A stretch of DNA of 64,000 bases from contig NZ_JAHVAO010000001.1 in the NCBI RefSeq assembly GCF_019264345.1, positions 1 through 64,000 on the forward strand, read 5' to 3'. Within the stretch, counting starts at the first letter, position 1. Each line of letters starts with the position of its first letter. Shown one piece after another: positions 49,381 to 58,703 of the stretch. The notes below the pieces were generated by a model that saw only the letters and a program-made list of their open reading frames with translations, was not told the origin of the DNA and ran no database searches. Made by a program: the position numbers and the translations under genes. This DNA is from Marinobacter arenosus. Lineage in GTDB: Bacteria > Pseudomonadota > Gammaproteobacteria > Pseudomonadales > Oleiphilaceae.

Positions 49381-49947
49381 TCAGCGGCCTTTGCGGGATT
49401 CGATGCCGACTACCTTGCCGTTTTTCAGGGTGACAACCTGGCGAAACTGGTTGCTTGAAAAGTCGTATAGCCACTCCTGGACAAGCACAGGTTGAAGCAC
49501 TTGCCAGGTTTCCGATCGCCTGCGCGGGGTGGGGAGCTGCCATTCAATCCTTCTGGAGGCGGGTTCGCCACAGCGGGCGATCAGTTCGTACTCGTTTTGA
49601 ACGTGTCGTAGCGTACTGGGAGCACAGGTATCCATGTTCGTGGTATGGAAGCCATATCCCAGATTTTCGACCTGTGCCAGCTTGCCGTTTCGAAAGGTAA
49701 GGCGGCGGATAAACCTCTGCGGTCCCGGGTTGTAGTACCAGTGCATTTCGGTTTGAACCACGCCCAGTCCGGGCACGGTTGCGGAAGGGTATTCGGCGAT
49801 ATAGTCCGGCGGCCCGCAGCTCTCCTCGACCTCAATCGGCCAGGCATCGTCGCTTACCAGCGATGAACCGCAGCGCAGTGCGCCCTGCGCACTTGAGGCG
49901 AGGGCGCTCAAAACCAGCAGCGCGATAAGGTGTCGATAGTTGCTCAT
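49381..49947 (-). CDS. DUF2845 family exported protein, 188 aa
   Basis: A signal peptide (residues 1-22, ending SAQGA) is followed by LRCGSSLVSDD, the DUF2845 opening, and four further cysteines (SCGPPD, TCAPS, RCGEP). Two related halves can be seen, each with a CG-x-P motif (SCGPPDYI and RCGEPASR) and a basic strand with FRNGKLAQVEN or VTLKNGKVVGIES. The function is unknown; the location is periplasmic or outer-membrane linked. It converges with the DUF3604 gene, 26 bp apart. Confidence 0.85.
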   Translation of the reverse strand: MSNYRHLIALLVLSALASSAQGALRCGSSLVSDDAWPIEVEESCGPPDYIAEYPSATVPGLGVVQTEMHWYYNPGPQRFIRRLTFRNGKLAQVENLGYGFHTTNMDTCAPSTLRHVQNEYELIARCGEPASRRIEWQLPTPRRRSETWQVLQPVLVQEWLYDFSSNQFRQVVTLKNGKVVGIESRKGR

Positions 49948-50119
49948 GATTCGGAGTGATACCGGTGCCGAGTATGGAATCTATTGTACTCTCCGGACGT
50001 TCCTGTGGACTAATCACGCGCCGTTCATTCGAAATGACATCTTTTGCACTCAGGAACGTGAAAAAATGTCGGGGCATGCTACGGTTAATAATCATGGGCT
50101 TTTTAGGGAGTAAAAAGCC

Positions 50120-50941
50120 ATGTTCCGTCGAGCAAAGGTGTTTCTCCACCAAGTGGAGCAGATTCCGTTTATTAATCATGCGCTTGACCGGCATTACGCA
50201 AAGGAGTTTGCAAGCGCAACGAATGTAAACTGGTTTAAGGGTGTATACCCGGACTTCGCATCGGCTATCGCCGATGCGCCCGCCAGCAAACCGCTGGGGT
50301 ATGACAACGACGCCCCGGCTTCCGCAGAGATGTACCGTTTTCGAATGCAGGCGATCTCGCCCTGTGACTACCCGGTTGCATTCTGGTTGAACCGACTGAT
50401 GGAGCCAAACCAGAAATTGCTGGATTTTGGGGGCCACGTGGGCGTGCTGTATTACGCGCTGAACAAATACCTGACCTTTCCAGAGCCGTTTGAATGGCAG
50501 ATCTATGACGTGCCGGCGGTCATCCGTGAGGCAAGGAAATTTGCCTCGGAAAACAGCAATTCCGGCCACCTGAGCTTTATCGAGGATCTGGCGCAGGCGG
50601 GGGCCAATGATTGGGTGCTGTTCTCCGGCTCACTGCAGTATGTCGACGAGCCGCTGAATTCGATCATAGAACGTCTGCCGTACCGGCCAACGTACGTACT
50701 GATTAATATGCTGCCGGTTCATCCACGGGAGAGTTACGTGACCTTGCAGAATATCAGCACAGCGTTCTGTCCTTACCGGATCTATGGGGTCGGGGAGCTG
50801 TTTGAGGATATACAGAAGCTCAATGGCGAGGTGATCGACGAGTGGAAGAACGCCGATAAGGAATGTGTCATTCCCTATCACCCGGATTATTCACTGGATC
50901 ATTACTACGGAATGCTGGTTCGTTTGAAACCATTGCACTGA
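50120..50941 (+). CDS. TIGR04325-family methyltransferase, 273 aa
   Basis: The S-adenosylmethionine site is visible as LLDFGGHVGVLYYALN near residues 101-116 and WQIYDVPAVIREARKFA near 126-142, with DWVLFSGSLQYVDEPL near 162-177, matching the TIGR04325 class. Such enzymes often methylate sugars in O-antigen or capsule loci, but no such genes surround it. Substrate unknown. The ATG at 50120 follows GGGAGTAAAAAGCC. It is transcribed from the plus strand and ends at a GC-rich terminator. Confidence 0.88.
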   Translation: MFRRAKVFLHQVEQIPFINHALDRHYAKEFASATNVNWFKGVYPDFASAIADAPASKPLGYDNDAPASAEMYRFRMQAISPCDYPVAFWLNRLMEPNQKLLDFGGHVGVLYYALNKYLTFPEPFEWQIYDVPAVIREARKFASENSNSGHLSFIEDLAQAGANDWVLFSGSLQYVDEPLNSIIERLPYRPTYVLINMLPVHPRESYVTLQNISTAFCPYRIYGVGELFEDIQKLNGEVIDEWKNADKECVIPYHPDYSLDHYYGMLVRLKPLH

Positions 50942-50952
50942 ACATGCAGTTG

Positions 50953-50985
50953 GCCCCGCCTGCCGGATCGGTGGCGGGGCGTTTT
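50953..50985. terminator. Bidirectional terminator after the TIGR04325 gene
   Basis: GCCCCGCC and GGCGGGGC form an 8-bp stem around a 12-base loop, followed by GTTTT on the plus strand. It lies between convergent genes and can serve both. Confidence 0.75.
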
Positions 50986-50989
50986 AGTC

Positions 50990-51778
50990 TTATCGGCCTT
51001 CGATCATCCCTGCTTCATCGGAAATGACGATTTCGACCCGGCGGTTCTGCTGCCGCCCAGAGCTGGTGCTGTTGCTGGCGACAGGGTAGGCCTCACCGTA
51101 GCCTTCCACTTCAACCCGGCTGCTGGAGATGCCCATGCCCAGCAGAGCGTCGTAGACGGCCATGGCGCGACGCTCGGAAAGGCGCTGGTTGTAAGCCTCG
51201 TCTCCCGTGCTGTCGGTGTAGCCTTCAACCCTGACCCGACGGTTCTCATATTCGCGCATGAATTCAGCCAGCCTGGCCACCGTGCGCTCGCCCGAGGCTT
51301 TCAGCTCGGCCTCGTTCAGGTCAAACAGCACATCACCCAGGGTGAGTACCATGCCGCGTTCTGTTTGTTCGGCTTTGAGGGCTGCCATCTCGGCTCGGAG
51401 GGCTTCGGCTTCGCTGGTTTTCATCTCCAACTGCATCTGCCGGCGACGTTCTTCAGCAGAGGCGACCTCCTCTTGCAGGGCCGCACGCATGCCTTGCTGC
51501 TGGGCAATCTGCGCGTGTCGGAGTGCCAGGTAGGCTGCCTGCTCGACCCTTGGATCATCGGCGTCTTCTTCCAGTAGCTGCTCGGCTCTATCCAGCTCAG
51601 TCTTGGCGGCACGCAGCTGGCTGTCGCCGCTGCGCGCCACATCCGGATCGTTTTCGATACTCAGATAGGCTGACCGGGCCTCGTCGAGCGTGGCGTTGTA
51701 GGGGGGCGAGCTGGCACAACCGGCCATCAATGTGAACAGCCCGATCACGATGCTTGTGTATAGTGTACGCGTCATCAT
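50990..51778 (-). CDS. DUF4398 plus OmpA-domain lipoprotein, 262 aa
   Basis: A lipobox (LMAGC) at about residue 20 follows a hydrophobic signal. Residues 30-110 are a DUF4398-like helical coiled-coil segment (AAKTELDRAEQLLEED). Residues 150-262 are an OmpA-like peptidoglycan-binding domain with VRVEGYTDSTGDEAYNQRLSERRAMAV and SSGRQQNRRVEIVI. It probably links the outer membrane to peptidoglycan. I chose the first ATG after AAGGAG at 51778; a second ATG at 51775 is also possible. It follows a smaller DUF4398 lipoprotein gene. Confidence 0.85.
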   Translation of the reverse strand: MMTRTLYTSIVIGLFTLMAGCASSPPYNATLDEARSAYLSIENDPDVARSGDSQLRAAKTELDRAEQLLEEDADDPRVEQAAYLALRHAQIAQQQGMRAALQEEVASAEERRRQMQLEMKTSEAEALRAEMAALKAEQTERGMVLTLGDVLFDLNEAELKASGERTVARLAEFMREYENRRVRVEGYTDSTGDEAYNQRLSERRAMAVYDALLGMGISSSRVEVEGYGEAYPVASNSTSSGRQQNRRVEIVISDEAGMIEGR

Positions 51779-51798
51779 CTCAATCTCCTTGTCCGGGC

Positions 51799-52191
51799 TC
51801 ACTGTTGATCCATCTCGAGTTGATTCTGAAGGTCTTCGATACTACGACTGATCTCAGCCACGGCGCGCTGGGCTTTTTCTGTCTCGGCGCGGGCTCCGGC
51901 CAGCTGCGCATCGACTGCAGCCTGTTCCAGCAGCCGTCTCGCTTCGGTGTAGTCCTCCTCATCGGGGTCCGGTTTATCGATCAACTCGCGGGCATCAGCC
52001 AGTTTGTTCTGGGCCTGATTCAACAACACGGGATCGAATTGCCGAGCATCGTTCGCTTCAGCCTGCTGGATGGAGGTCTGCGCTAATTGCAGCTCGCTGG
52101 TTGGCTTGGGGCCGGGCCCGGCACAGGCCATCAACCCTGAAGTCAGGGCAAGTATCACGAATGTACGTGGTATCAGTTTGTGCGGCTTCAT
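51799..52191 (-). CDS. DUF4398 lipoprotein, 130 aa
   Basis: The signal and lipobox (LTSGLMAC) put the Cys at about residue 23. The mature part is a helical DUF4398-like coiled coil: ELQLAQTSIQQAEANDARQF and ARRLLEQAAVDAQLAGARAETEKAQRAV. It lies 20 bp upstream of the DUF4398-OmpA gene on the same strand, so both are likely one unit. The two DUF4398 parts may interact; their job is envelope-related but not established. Confidence 0.82.
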   Translation of the reverse strand: MKPHKLIPRTFVILALTSGLMACAGPGPKPTSELQLAQTSIQQAEANDARQFDPVLLNQAQNKLADARELIDKPDPDEEDYTEARRLLEQAAVDAQLAGARAETEKAQRAVAEISRSIEDLQNQLEMDQQ

Positions 52192-52422
52192 GTAGGAACT
52201 CCCTTGTCTACGGTATTACCGTCATCCGACGATACGAACAAGACTGTTAAATAGTGTAAAACCACTGTGTACAACTATAGCAGCGTATTTGGAAGTCGTT
52301 GAAAACGAGGCATTGCACCATCATTGAGGAGTAACGATGGTCTCGTACGTCGTGAGTGGCGTATGACAAATACTCGGACAGTGGTCTGCACTGTCTTTAT
52401 GGTCTTCCGGAGAGGAGCTGCT

Positions 52423-53304
52423 ATGACCGATCCTACCTACACCCCTCCCAAAGTCTGGACATGGGACACTGAGAGAGGCGGCGCATTTGCCAATATCAAC
52501 CGTCCCATCGCCGGGCCAACTCATGACAAGGAGCTGCCGGTTGGCGAACATCCCTTGCAGCTTTATTCGCTGGCCACGCCGAATGGTGTAAAGGTCACGA
52601 TCATGCTCGAGGAGCTCCTTGAGAAGGGGATAAAGGAAGCGGACTATGACGCCTACCCGATCCGGATCACTGAGGGCGATCAGTTCGGCAGTGGGTTTGT
52701 TGAGGTCAATCCCAACTCCAAGATTCCGGCGCTGCTGGACCGGAGTGTTGAACCTGCCATTCGCGTTTTCGAATCCGGTTCCATTCTGCTCTATCTGGCG
52801 GAAAAATTCGGTGAGTTCCTGCCCAGCGACATCGCGAAACGCACGGAGGCCCTGAATTGGTTGTTCTGGCAGATGGGCAGCGCGCCGCTGCTGGGTGGCG
52901 GCTTCGGACATTTCTACGCGTATGCGCCGGAGAAATACGAATACCCCATTAACCGCTTCACTATGGAGGTGAAAAGGCAACTCGACGTTCTGGATCGTCA
53001 GTTGGCCACTACCAAGTACATCGCCGGGGATGAGTACACCATCGCCGATATGGCGATCTGGCCCTGGTATGGCGCACTGGTAACCAACAAGGTCTACGAT
53101 GCCGCCGAATTCCTTGAAGCCCACACCTACCGGAACGTGATCCGCTGGACCGAGGAAATCGCGCATCGCCCGGCGGTTCAGCGAGGCAGGATGGTTAACC
53201 GGGTCTGGGGCGATCCCGGGGAGCAGCTTCACGAACGTCACGACGCCAGTGACTTTGAAAACAGAACGGAAGAAAAGCTGGCGGCGATCCTCGGTCATTC
53301 CTGA
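52423..53304 (+). CDS. yghU: YghU-type glutathione S-transferase (disulfide-bond oxidoreductase), 293 aa
   Basis: The sequence follows E. coli YghU closely: TYTPPKVWTWDTERGGAFANINRP at the N-terminus, LPVGEHPLQLYSLATPNGVKVTIMLEELL near residues 46-74, GFVEVNPNSKIPALLDRS near 89-106 and RVFESGSILLYLAEKFGEFLP near 112-132, then the alpha-domain with DEYTIADMAIWPWYG. YghU is a glutathione-dependent disulfide-bond oxidoreductase. The ATG at 52423 follows GGAGAGGAG; the in-frame upstream codons do not belong to the family. A hairpin terminator follows the stop. Confidence 0.94.
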   Translation: MTDPTYTPPKVWTWDTERGGAFANINRPIAGPTHDKELPVGEHPLQLYSLATPNGVKVTIMLEELLEKGIKEADYDAYPIRITEGDQFGSGFVEVNPNSKIPALLDRSVEPAIRVFESGSILLYLAEKFGEFLPSDIAKRTEALNWLFWQMGSAPLLGGGFGHFYAYAPEKYEYPINRFTMEVKRQLDVLDRQLATTKYIAGDEYTIADMAIWPWYGALVTNKVYDAAEFLEAHTYRNVIRWTEEIAHRPAVQRGRMVNRVWGDPGEQLHERHDASDFENRTEEKLAAILGHS

Positions 53305-53328
53305 ATTGGGGCCGAATACGGCAACGGG

Positions 53329-53355
53329 ACGGCAGCCTTCGGGCTGCCGTTTTTC
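53329..53355 (+). terminator. Rho-independent terminator of yghU
   Basis: ACGGCAGCC and GGCTGCCGT form a 9-bp stem around TTCG, followed by a T run. It ends the yghU unit. Confidence 0.9.
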
Positions 53356-53443
53356 GTTTGCATCGGCAGCCAGATCTTTGAGCTATTCTTGAGGTAATTG
53401 CCTGCAGCACAATTTCAGCCAGACGTCGGTCAGGAGGAAGTTG

Positions 53444-55846
53444 ATGAACGGACCCGCAGCGCTGACCGAGGACCAGGTCTATCGTCGATGCCCTCTCGGC
53501 CAACTGGATTTTGAAACCACGGATTCCCTGGAAGATCTTGAGCTGCCCTGTGGGCAGGCTCGGGTTTTGCGCGCGCTGGAGTTTGGCGCGAACATGCGGG
53601 CGGAGGGTTTTAATCTGTTTGTGCTCGGCCCCTCGGGAGCCGGCAAGCACGAACTCGTGGCGCGCTTCCTGGAGCGGCATGCGGCGACGCAGCCGGTGCC
53701 GTCCGACTGGTGTCATGTGTTCAATTTTCAATTCTCAGACCGCCCGAAGGCCATTCGACTGCCGGCCGGGGACGGACGCCAGTTCAAGGACGACATGAAC
53801 GACCTGGCGGCCGAGTTGCGTACGGCAATCCCGGCGACGTTCGAGAGTGAGGAGTATCAGACCCGCCTGCAGGAACTTCAGGAAGAAATGGCCAAGCGCC
53901 AGCACCAGGGCCTGTTCGATATCCAGGAAGAGGCCAGCCGCAACAACATTGCCATGATCACCACGCCCGCCGGCTTCACCTTCGCGCCCATGCGTAATGG
54001 CGAGGTGATTGATCCGGAGGAGTACAAGGCGTTTTCCGACGAGGAGAAAGAACTGGTGGAATCGAAGGTCGAGGAGCTCCAGAAAAAGCTCCAGCAGACC
54101 ATTCAGCAGATTCCCCGGTTACGGAAAGAAGTTCGCGAGCGGGTGCGAGCCCTGAACGAGGAGATGGTGCAACTGACCCTGGGTGGACCCATTGGCGAAC
54201 TGCGGGCCAAGTGGTCCCGGCTGCAGGGGGTCGTGGAGTATCTCGACGCTGTGCGGGAAGACATAGTTGAGCATGCCGACATGTTTCAGGATCCTGAAAA
54301 TGGGGTTCCCGGTGGCCTGATGGGGCGTTACCGGGTCAATCTCATCACCGACAACGCCGAGACGGTCGGTGCCCCTGTAATCTATGAAGATTTGCCCAAT
54401 CATCAGCACCTGACCGGTCAGATCGAGCACCGGGCCCGACAGGGCACGCTCTATACCGACTTCACCCTGATTCGCGGGGGCTCCCTGCATCGGGCCAATG
54501 GCGGTTTCGTGATCATTGACGCCCGGCGGGTGCTGTCCCAGCCGATGGCCTGGGAAAGCCTCAAGCGAATCCTGTTCTCCGGTGAAATCCGGATCGAATC
54601 CCTCGAACGTCTCTACGGGTTGGTGAGCACGGTCAGCCTGCAACCCGAACCCATACCGGTCTCGATCAAGGTGGTGCTGCTGGGTGACCGGCTGTTGTAT
54701 TACCTGCTGTCTCATTACGATCCCGACTTCCTGGACCTGTTCAAGGTGGAAGCGGATTTTGAGGACGATCTTGATCGGGACGGCGACTGTTACGGCCTGT
54801 ACGCCCGGATGATCGCCACCATGACCCGCCAGTTGACATGCCGTCCGCTCGACCGTGCCGCCGTGGCAAGGTTGATTGAGCATGCCAGCCGGCTGGCCTC
54901 GGACCAGCGCAAGCTGACTGCTCACGATCGGGTGCTCAGGGATCTTTTGAGTGAGGCGGATCATTGGGCCGACCAGGGCGGTTCCGACATCATCAGCGCC
55001 GGGCACATCCAGCAGGCCATCGACGAGCGGGATTATCGGGCCAGCCGGATCCGGGAACGGAATCGGGAATTGATCGGGCGCGGCGTTGTGATGATTGCCA
55101 CACAGGGTGAGGTGGTGGCCCAGGTGAACGGCCTCTCGGTGTTCAGCCTGGGTGCCTCCACGTTCGGCCAGCCAACGCGTATTACGGCTACGGCCAGGCC
55201 CGGAAAAGGGCAGGTGGTGGATATCGAGCGGGAAGCCAAGCTGGGCGGCCCCATCCACAGCAAGGCCGTGATGATTCTTTCCCGCTTTCTCGCGAGCCGG
55301 TATGCCGGAGAGGGCGAACTGTCACTGTCCGCGAGCCTGGCGTTCGAGCAATCCTATGGCGGTGTAGAAGGGGATTCGGCCTCGGTGGCGGAAACCTGCG
55401 TACTCCTCTCGGCGATCAGCGGTGTGCCGTTGCGGCAGGGCTTTGCGGTGACCGGTTCCATGAACCAGCTGGGTGAGGTCCAGGCCGTCGGCGGGGTCAA
55501 TGAAAAGATCGAGGGGTTCTTCGATGTTTGCCGGGAGGCCGGTGACGTGCGTCATCAAGGCGTGTTGCTGCCGGCCAGCAATGTCGAGCACCTCATGTTG
55601 AAAGAGGACGTCCGCAAGGCGATTGCCGCGGGCCATTTCAGTCTTTATCCGATTTCGGGCATCAATCAGGCGATTGAACTGCTCACGGGAATGATCGCGG
55701 GTGACGCAGACGACTCGGGTGTGTTCCCCGAAGGTTCGTTTAACCGTGCGGTGGCGGACCGGCTGCAGACATTCGCTGCCGTCGGCCGAAAGCGGGATGA
55801 GACGGACGTCGACGAGGACAAAAACGGTGACAAACGGGGCAACTGA
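53444..55846 (+). CDS. Lon-like ATP-dependent protease with AAA_32-type ATPase, 800 aa
   Basis: An N-terminal ATPase-like region has a Walker A-type GPSGAGKH at residues 62-69. The middle is long and helical, with HRANGGFVIIDARRVLSQP near residues 350-370. The C-terminus is a Lon-type protease domain with the catalytic Ser in VEGDSASVAET near 643 and the Lys in VNEKIEGFF near 687. It resembles the LonH/YcbZ class and not classic Lon. The ATG at 53444 follows AGGAGG. The next gene starts 20 bp before this gene's stop, so the two are likely translationally linked. Confidence 0.88.
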   Translation: MNGPAALTEDQVYRRCPLGQLDFETTDSLEDLELPCGQARVLRALEFGANMRAEGFNLFVLGPSGAGKHELVARFLERHAATQPVPSDWCHVFNFQFSDRPKAIRLPAGDGRQFKDDMNDLAAELRTAIPATFESEEYQTRLQELQEEMAKRQHQGLFDIQEEASRNNIAMITTPAGFTFAPMRNGEVIDPEEYKAFSDEEKELVESKVEELQKKLQQTIQQIPRLRKEVRERVRALNEEMVQLTLGGPIGELRAKWSRLQGVVEYLDAVREDIVEHADMFQDPENGVPGGLMGRYRVNLITDNAETVGAPVIYEDLPNHQHLTGQIEHRARQGTLYTDFTLIRGGSLHRANGGFVIIDARRVLSQPMAWESLKRILFSGEIRIESLERLYGLVSTVSLQPEPIPVSIKVVLLGDRLLYYLLSHYDPDFLDLFKVEADFEDDLDRDGDCYGLYARMIATMTRQLTCRPLDRAAVARLIEHASRLASDQRKLTAHDRVLRDLLSEADHWADQGGSDIISAGHIQQAIDERDYRASRIRERNRELIGRGVVMIATQGEVVAQVNGLSVFSLGASTFGQPTRITATARPGKGQVVDIEREAKLGGPIHSKAVMILSRFLASRYAGEGELSLSASLAFEQSYGGVEGDSASVAETCVLLSAISGVPLRQGFAVTGSMNQLGEVQAVGGVNEKIEGFFDVCREAGDVRHQGVLLPASNVEHLMLKEDVRKAIAAGHFSLYPISGINQAIELLTGMIAGDADDSGVFPEGSFNRAVADRLQTFAAVGRKRDETDVDEDKNGDKRGN

Positions 55847-56705
55847 CATCCCCGCCGGGCCGCAGGGTTCGCTGCGCGGAGGCGGGCGGATTCTGGTGTT
55901 GCTGGATGGTTCCCCCATGAGTTATGCGGCGCTGGGCGCGGCCGCCGATTTGGCCGCGCGCACGGGGGCGGATGTGCTGGGGGTCTTCGTCGAGGAGATC
56001 AACCTGCTGCGAAGCGCCGGTTACAGCTTTTCCCGTGAAGTGGGTTCCGTGTCCGGAATCAGTCGTGCATTCGACGCCGTCGGGATCGAGCGTCGACTTC
56101 AACGCCTGGCTGACCAGGCACGCCAGGCCCTGGCGCGGGCCGTTACCGGGCGCGACGGCCGACATGGACTGACCGTCGCCCGAGGGAGCGTGGTGGACGA
56201 AGTCCTGGCGCTGGCGGGGCCTGACGATCTGCTGGTTTTGGGGCGCGTCGGCTGGTCCTCGACACCGGGCGCCCGGCTGGGCTCGACAGCCCGTAGCCTG
56301 ATTCAACGATCCCCCGGCCGGGTGATGTTATGGTGTGAACAGCCGGCGACGGCTCCGGGCCGGATCGTGGTGTTTCTCAACGACCATGATCAGGCCAATC
56401 AGCGGGCGGTGGATGCGGCCGCAGAGGCGTCGGCGCGATACCACCAGCCGGTTACCGCCCTGTTGTGCCCGGGGGCCACGGTGGCCCCCGAACAGCTGGA
56501 TGACATCAGGCAGGCTCTCAGTGTTCTGGGCGCTGGTGTCCGATTGCAGGTGTTACCGGCCACAGACCCGGCGACCATCGCGCAGGCGGTGCGCCGGGAG
56601 CATGCGTCTCACCTGGTTGTCAGCCGCGAGTGTGGGCTGTTTCAAAAGCCGGGAGCGGGTCCGCTCCTGATCGCGCTCAATCTTCCGGTAACGATTACGC
56701 CTTGA
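55827..56705 (+). CDS. Tandem universal-stress (UspA-like) protein, 292 aa
   Basis: Two UspA-like halves occur: RILVLLDGSPMSYAALGAAADLAARTGADVLGVFVEE near residues 21-58 with the second half from about 175 (RIVVFLNDHDQANQRAVDAAAEASARYHQPV). DDLLVLGRVGWSS and SHLVVSRECGLF are the closing segments of each half. The ATP-binding loop GxxGxxxxGS is weak (GRVGWSSTPGARLGST). The start is a GTG at 55827 with GAGG about 9 bp upstream, inside the end of the Lon-like gene. It likely works with the protease in stress response. Confidence 0.85.
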   Translation: MTNGATDIPAGPQGSLRGGGRILVLLDGSPMSYAALGAAADLAARTGADVLGVFVEEINLLRSAGYSFSREVGSVSGISRAFDAVGIERRLQRLADQARQALARAVTGRDGRHGLTVARGSVVDEVLALAGPDDLLVLGRVGWSSTPGARLGSTARSLIQRSPGRVMLWCEQPATAPGRIVVFLNDHDQANQRAVDAAAEASARYHQPVTALLCPGATVAPEQLDDIRQALSVLGAGVRLQVLPATDPATIAQAVRREHASHLVVSRECGLFQKPGAGPLLIALNLPVTITP

Positions 56706-56795
56706 CCGGCACGGGGGGCCTCCGCTGGGCTCAGTCATCGGGTTCTGTCTGGCCCTGTTCAGTCATGACCTGGTGGCGACCGCCTGAGTGCCCGT

Positions 56796-58703
56796 TCAGG
56801 CAATTTTTCGGGCGTCTTCCTTGCGGAGGATTTCTTCAATCTCCTCAGCGGACAGGGTTTCCTTTTTCAATACCGCTTGCGCCAGGGCCTCCAGTTGCCG
56901 GCGATGTTCCGACAGGAAATCGAGCGTGGCTTTTTCGAGGGCGAGGAGTTGAGACTGGATTTCCGTGTCAATCAACTCTGCCATTTTTTCACTGAACTCC
57001 CTGGGTAGGCCCATCTCCCGGCCGAGAAAGACGTGCTCCTCGCCAATACTCAGGCCCAGGGGTCCGATCTTTTCGCTCATCCCCCATTGCCCGATCATCC
57101 GGCGAATGAGGGTGGTTGCTTCCTTGAGGTCATTCTGGGCACCCGTGCTGACTTCCCCGTAGATGAGCTTTTCCGCAGATCGACCACCCAACATCACCTT
57201 GATCCGGTCTTTCAGGTAACTTTCGGTGTAGTTGTACTGATCGTCCCTGGGGGTTTGTTCGGTCACGCCCATGGCCATGCCATGGGGAATGATGGTGATC
57301 TTGGTCAAAGGGTCTGCTTTGGGCATGTAATAGGCCATGATCGCGTGCCCGCATTCGTGATACGCCACGGCTTCCCGCTCTTCCTTCGAAAGGTGGGCGT
57401 CCCGCTCCTCGCCAAGGATGATGCGATCCCGGGCCAGTTCAAAGCAATGGGCGGTCACTTCGTGCAGGTTTTCTCGGGCCGCCGTCAGAGCGGCCTCGTT
57501 CACCAGGTTTTTCAGGTCGGCGCCGGAGAAACCGATGGTTCGCGCCGCCAGCTGTCCCAGGTCAACATCTTCAGCCAGTGGCACTTTGCGGACATGCACC
57601 TCCAAGATCGCGGTGCGGGCTTCCTTGTGGGGGCGGTCCAGGGTGATCTTGCGATCGAACCGTCCGGGACGCAGCAACGCGCTGTCCAGAACGTCGGGAC
57701 GGTTCGTCGCTGCGAGAACGAGGATGTTCTCGTGGGGCTCGAAACCGTCCATTTCAGTGAGAATCTGGTTCAGGGTCTGTTCCCGTTCGTCGTGTCCGCC
57801 GCCAAGGCCCGTGCCCCTCGACCGTCCGATGGCATCCAGTTCATCGATGAAGATCAGCGCTGGCGCTTCCTTGCGGGCGTTCTGGAACATGTCCCGGACC
57901 CGGGCGGCACCCACCCCCACAAACATTTCGATGAACTCGGACGCACTGATGCTGAAGAAAGGCACGTCCGCCTCGCCGGCAATGGCACGGGCAAGCAGGG
58001 TCTTACCGGTGCCCGGTGGGCCGACCAGCAGCACGCCCTTGGGCATTTCGGCGCCCAGTGCCCGGTATTTTTCGGGGGATTTCAGGAAGTCGATGATTTC
58101 GCTGATTTCCCGCTTCGCCGATTCAATGCCGGCGACGTCGTCCAGGGTGGTGGTCGACGTTTCTTTCCGGGCAAGACGAGCCTTGGATTTGCCGTAATCA
58201 AACGGCCCGCCGCCCTGGGTAATGCGCTTCTGGGCTGCGCCCCAGAACCAGAACATGAGGGCAAGGAGCAGAATCCAGGGCAGGAAGCCCCGGATCATTT
58301 CCTGCCACCAGGGCAGTCCCGAGGGCGTCGCGCGTATGGTGATCTCGTGTTCTTCGAGCAGCGGCAAGAGCGATGGGTCTTCCATCGGTGGGCGCACGGT
58401 GTGGAACCCGGTGCTGCTTTCCCGGGCGGAGGTGTCCGAGCTGAACGATGCGGCGCCGCTGTCTGTAAACGTCCCGGTAATGCTCTCCTCCATGAGTGTG
58501 ACGTCCGCCACCTCCTGGTTGACCACCGCCGTCTTGAATTCCGAATAGGCCAGCTCCTGAAGCGCGGGCGGGCCGCTGTCCTGGAGCCAGAGCACCATCA
58601 GGAAGATGGCGGCACTGAGCCACAGGAACGAATACTGGTTCGGAATCGCGGGCTGCTGGTTGTTGGACGGTTTGCGGTCACCAGGCTCGTTGGGCGTTGT
58701 CAT
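56796..58703 (-). CDS. ftsH: Accessory FtsH-type ATP-dependent zinc metalloprotease, 635 aa
   Basis: A first membrane segment is at residues 26-40 and a second at about 141-156, with an extended, charged periplasmic loop between. The AAA domain carries Walker A (GPPGTGKT, 228-235), Walker B (IFIDELDAIG, 284-293) and the second region of homology (ATNRPDVLDSALLRPGRFDR). The zinc-protease HECGH is at 449-453. It degrades membrane and soluble proteins. Its N-terminal sequence differs from the usual housekeeping FtsH, so it is probably a paralogue. The start at 58703 overlaps the previous gene's stop as ATGA. Confidence 0.92.
   Translation of the reverse strand: MTTPNEPGDRKPSNNQQPAIPNQYSFLWLSAAIFLMVLWLQDSGPPALQELAYSEFKTAVVNQEVADVTLMEESITGTFTDSGAASFSSDTSARESSTGFHTVRPPMEDPSLLPLLEEHEITIRATPSGLPWWQEMIRGFLPWILLLALMFWFWGAAQKRITQGGGPFDYGKSKARLARKETSTTTLDDVAGIESAKREISEIIDFLKSPEKYRALGAEMPKGVLLVGPPGTGKTLLARAIAGEADVPFFSISASEFIEMFVGVGAARVRDMFQNARKEAPALIFIDELDAIGRSRGTGLGGGHDEREQTLNQILTEMDGFEPHENILVLAATNRPDVLDSALLRPGRFDRKITLDRPHKEARTAILEVHVRKVPLAEDVDLGQLAARTIGFSGADLKNLVNEAALTAARENLHEVTAHCFELARDRIILGEERDAHLSKEEREAVAYHECGHAIMAYYMPKADPLTKITIIPHGMAMGVTEQTPRDDQYNYTESYLKDRIKVMLGGRSAEKLIYGEVSTGAQNDLKEATTLIRRMIGQWGMSEKIGPLGLSIGEEHVFLGREMGLPREFSEKMAELIDTEIQSQLLALEKATLDFLSEHRRQLEALAQAVLKKETLSAEEIEEILRKEDARKIA

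Noticed and set aside
52324..52422. N-terminal extension of yghU
   Set aside because: The extra in-frame codons have no family match and the ribosome site GGAGAGGAG sits before the ATG at 52423.
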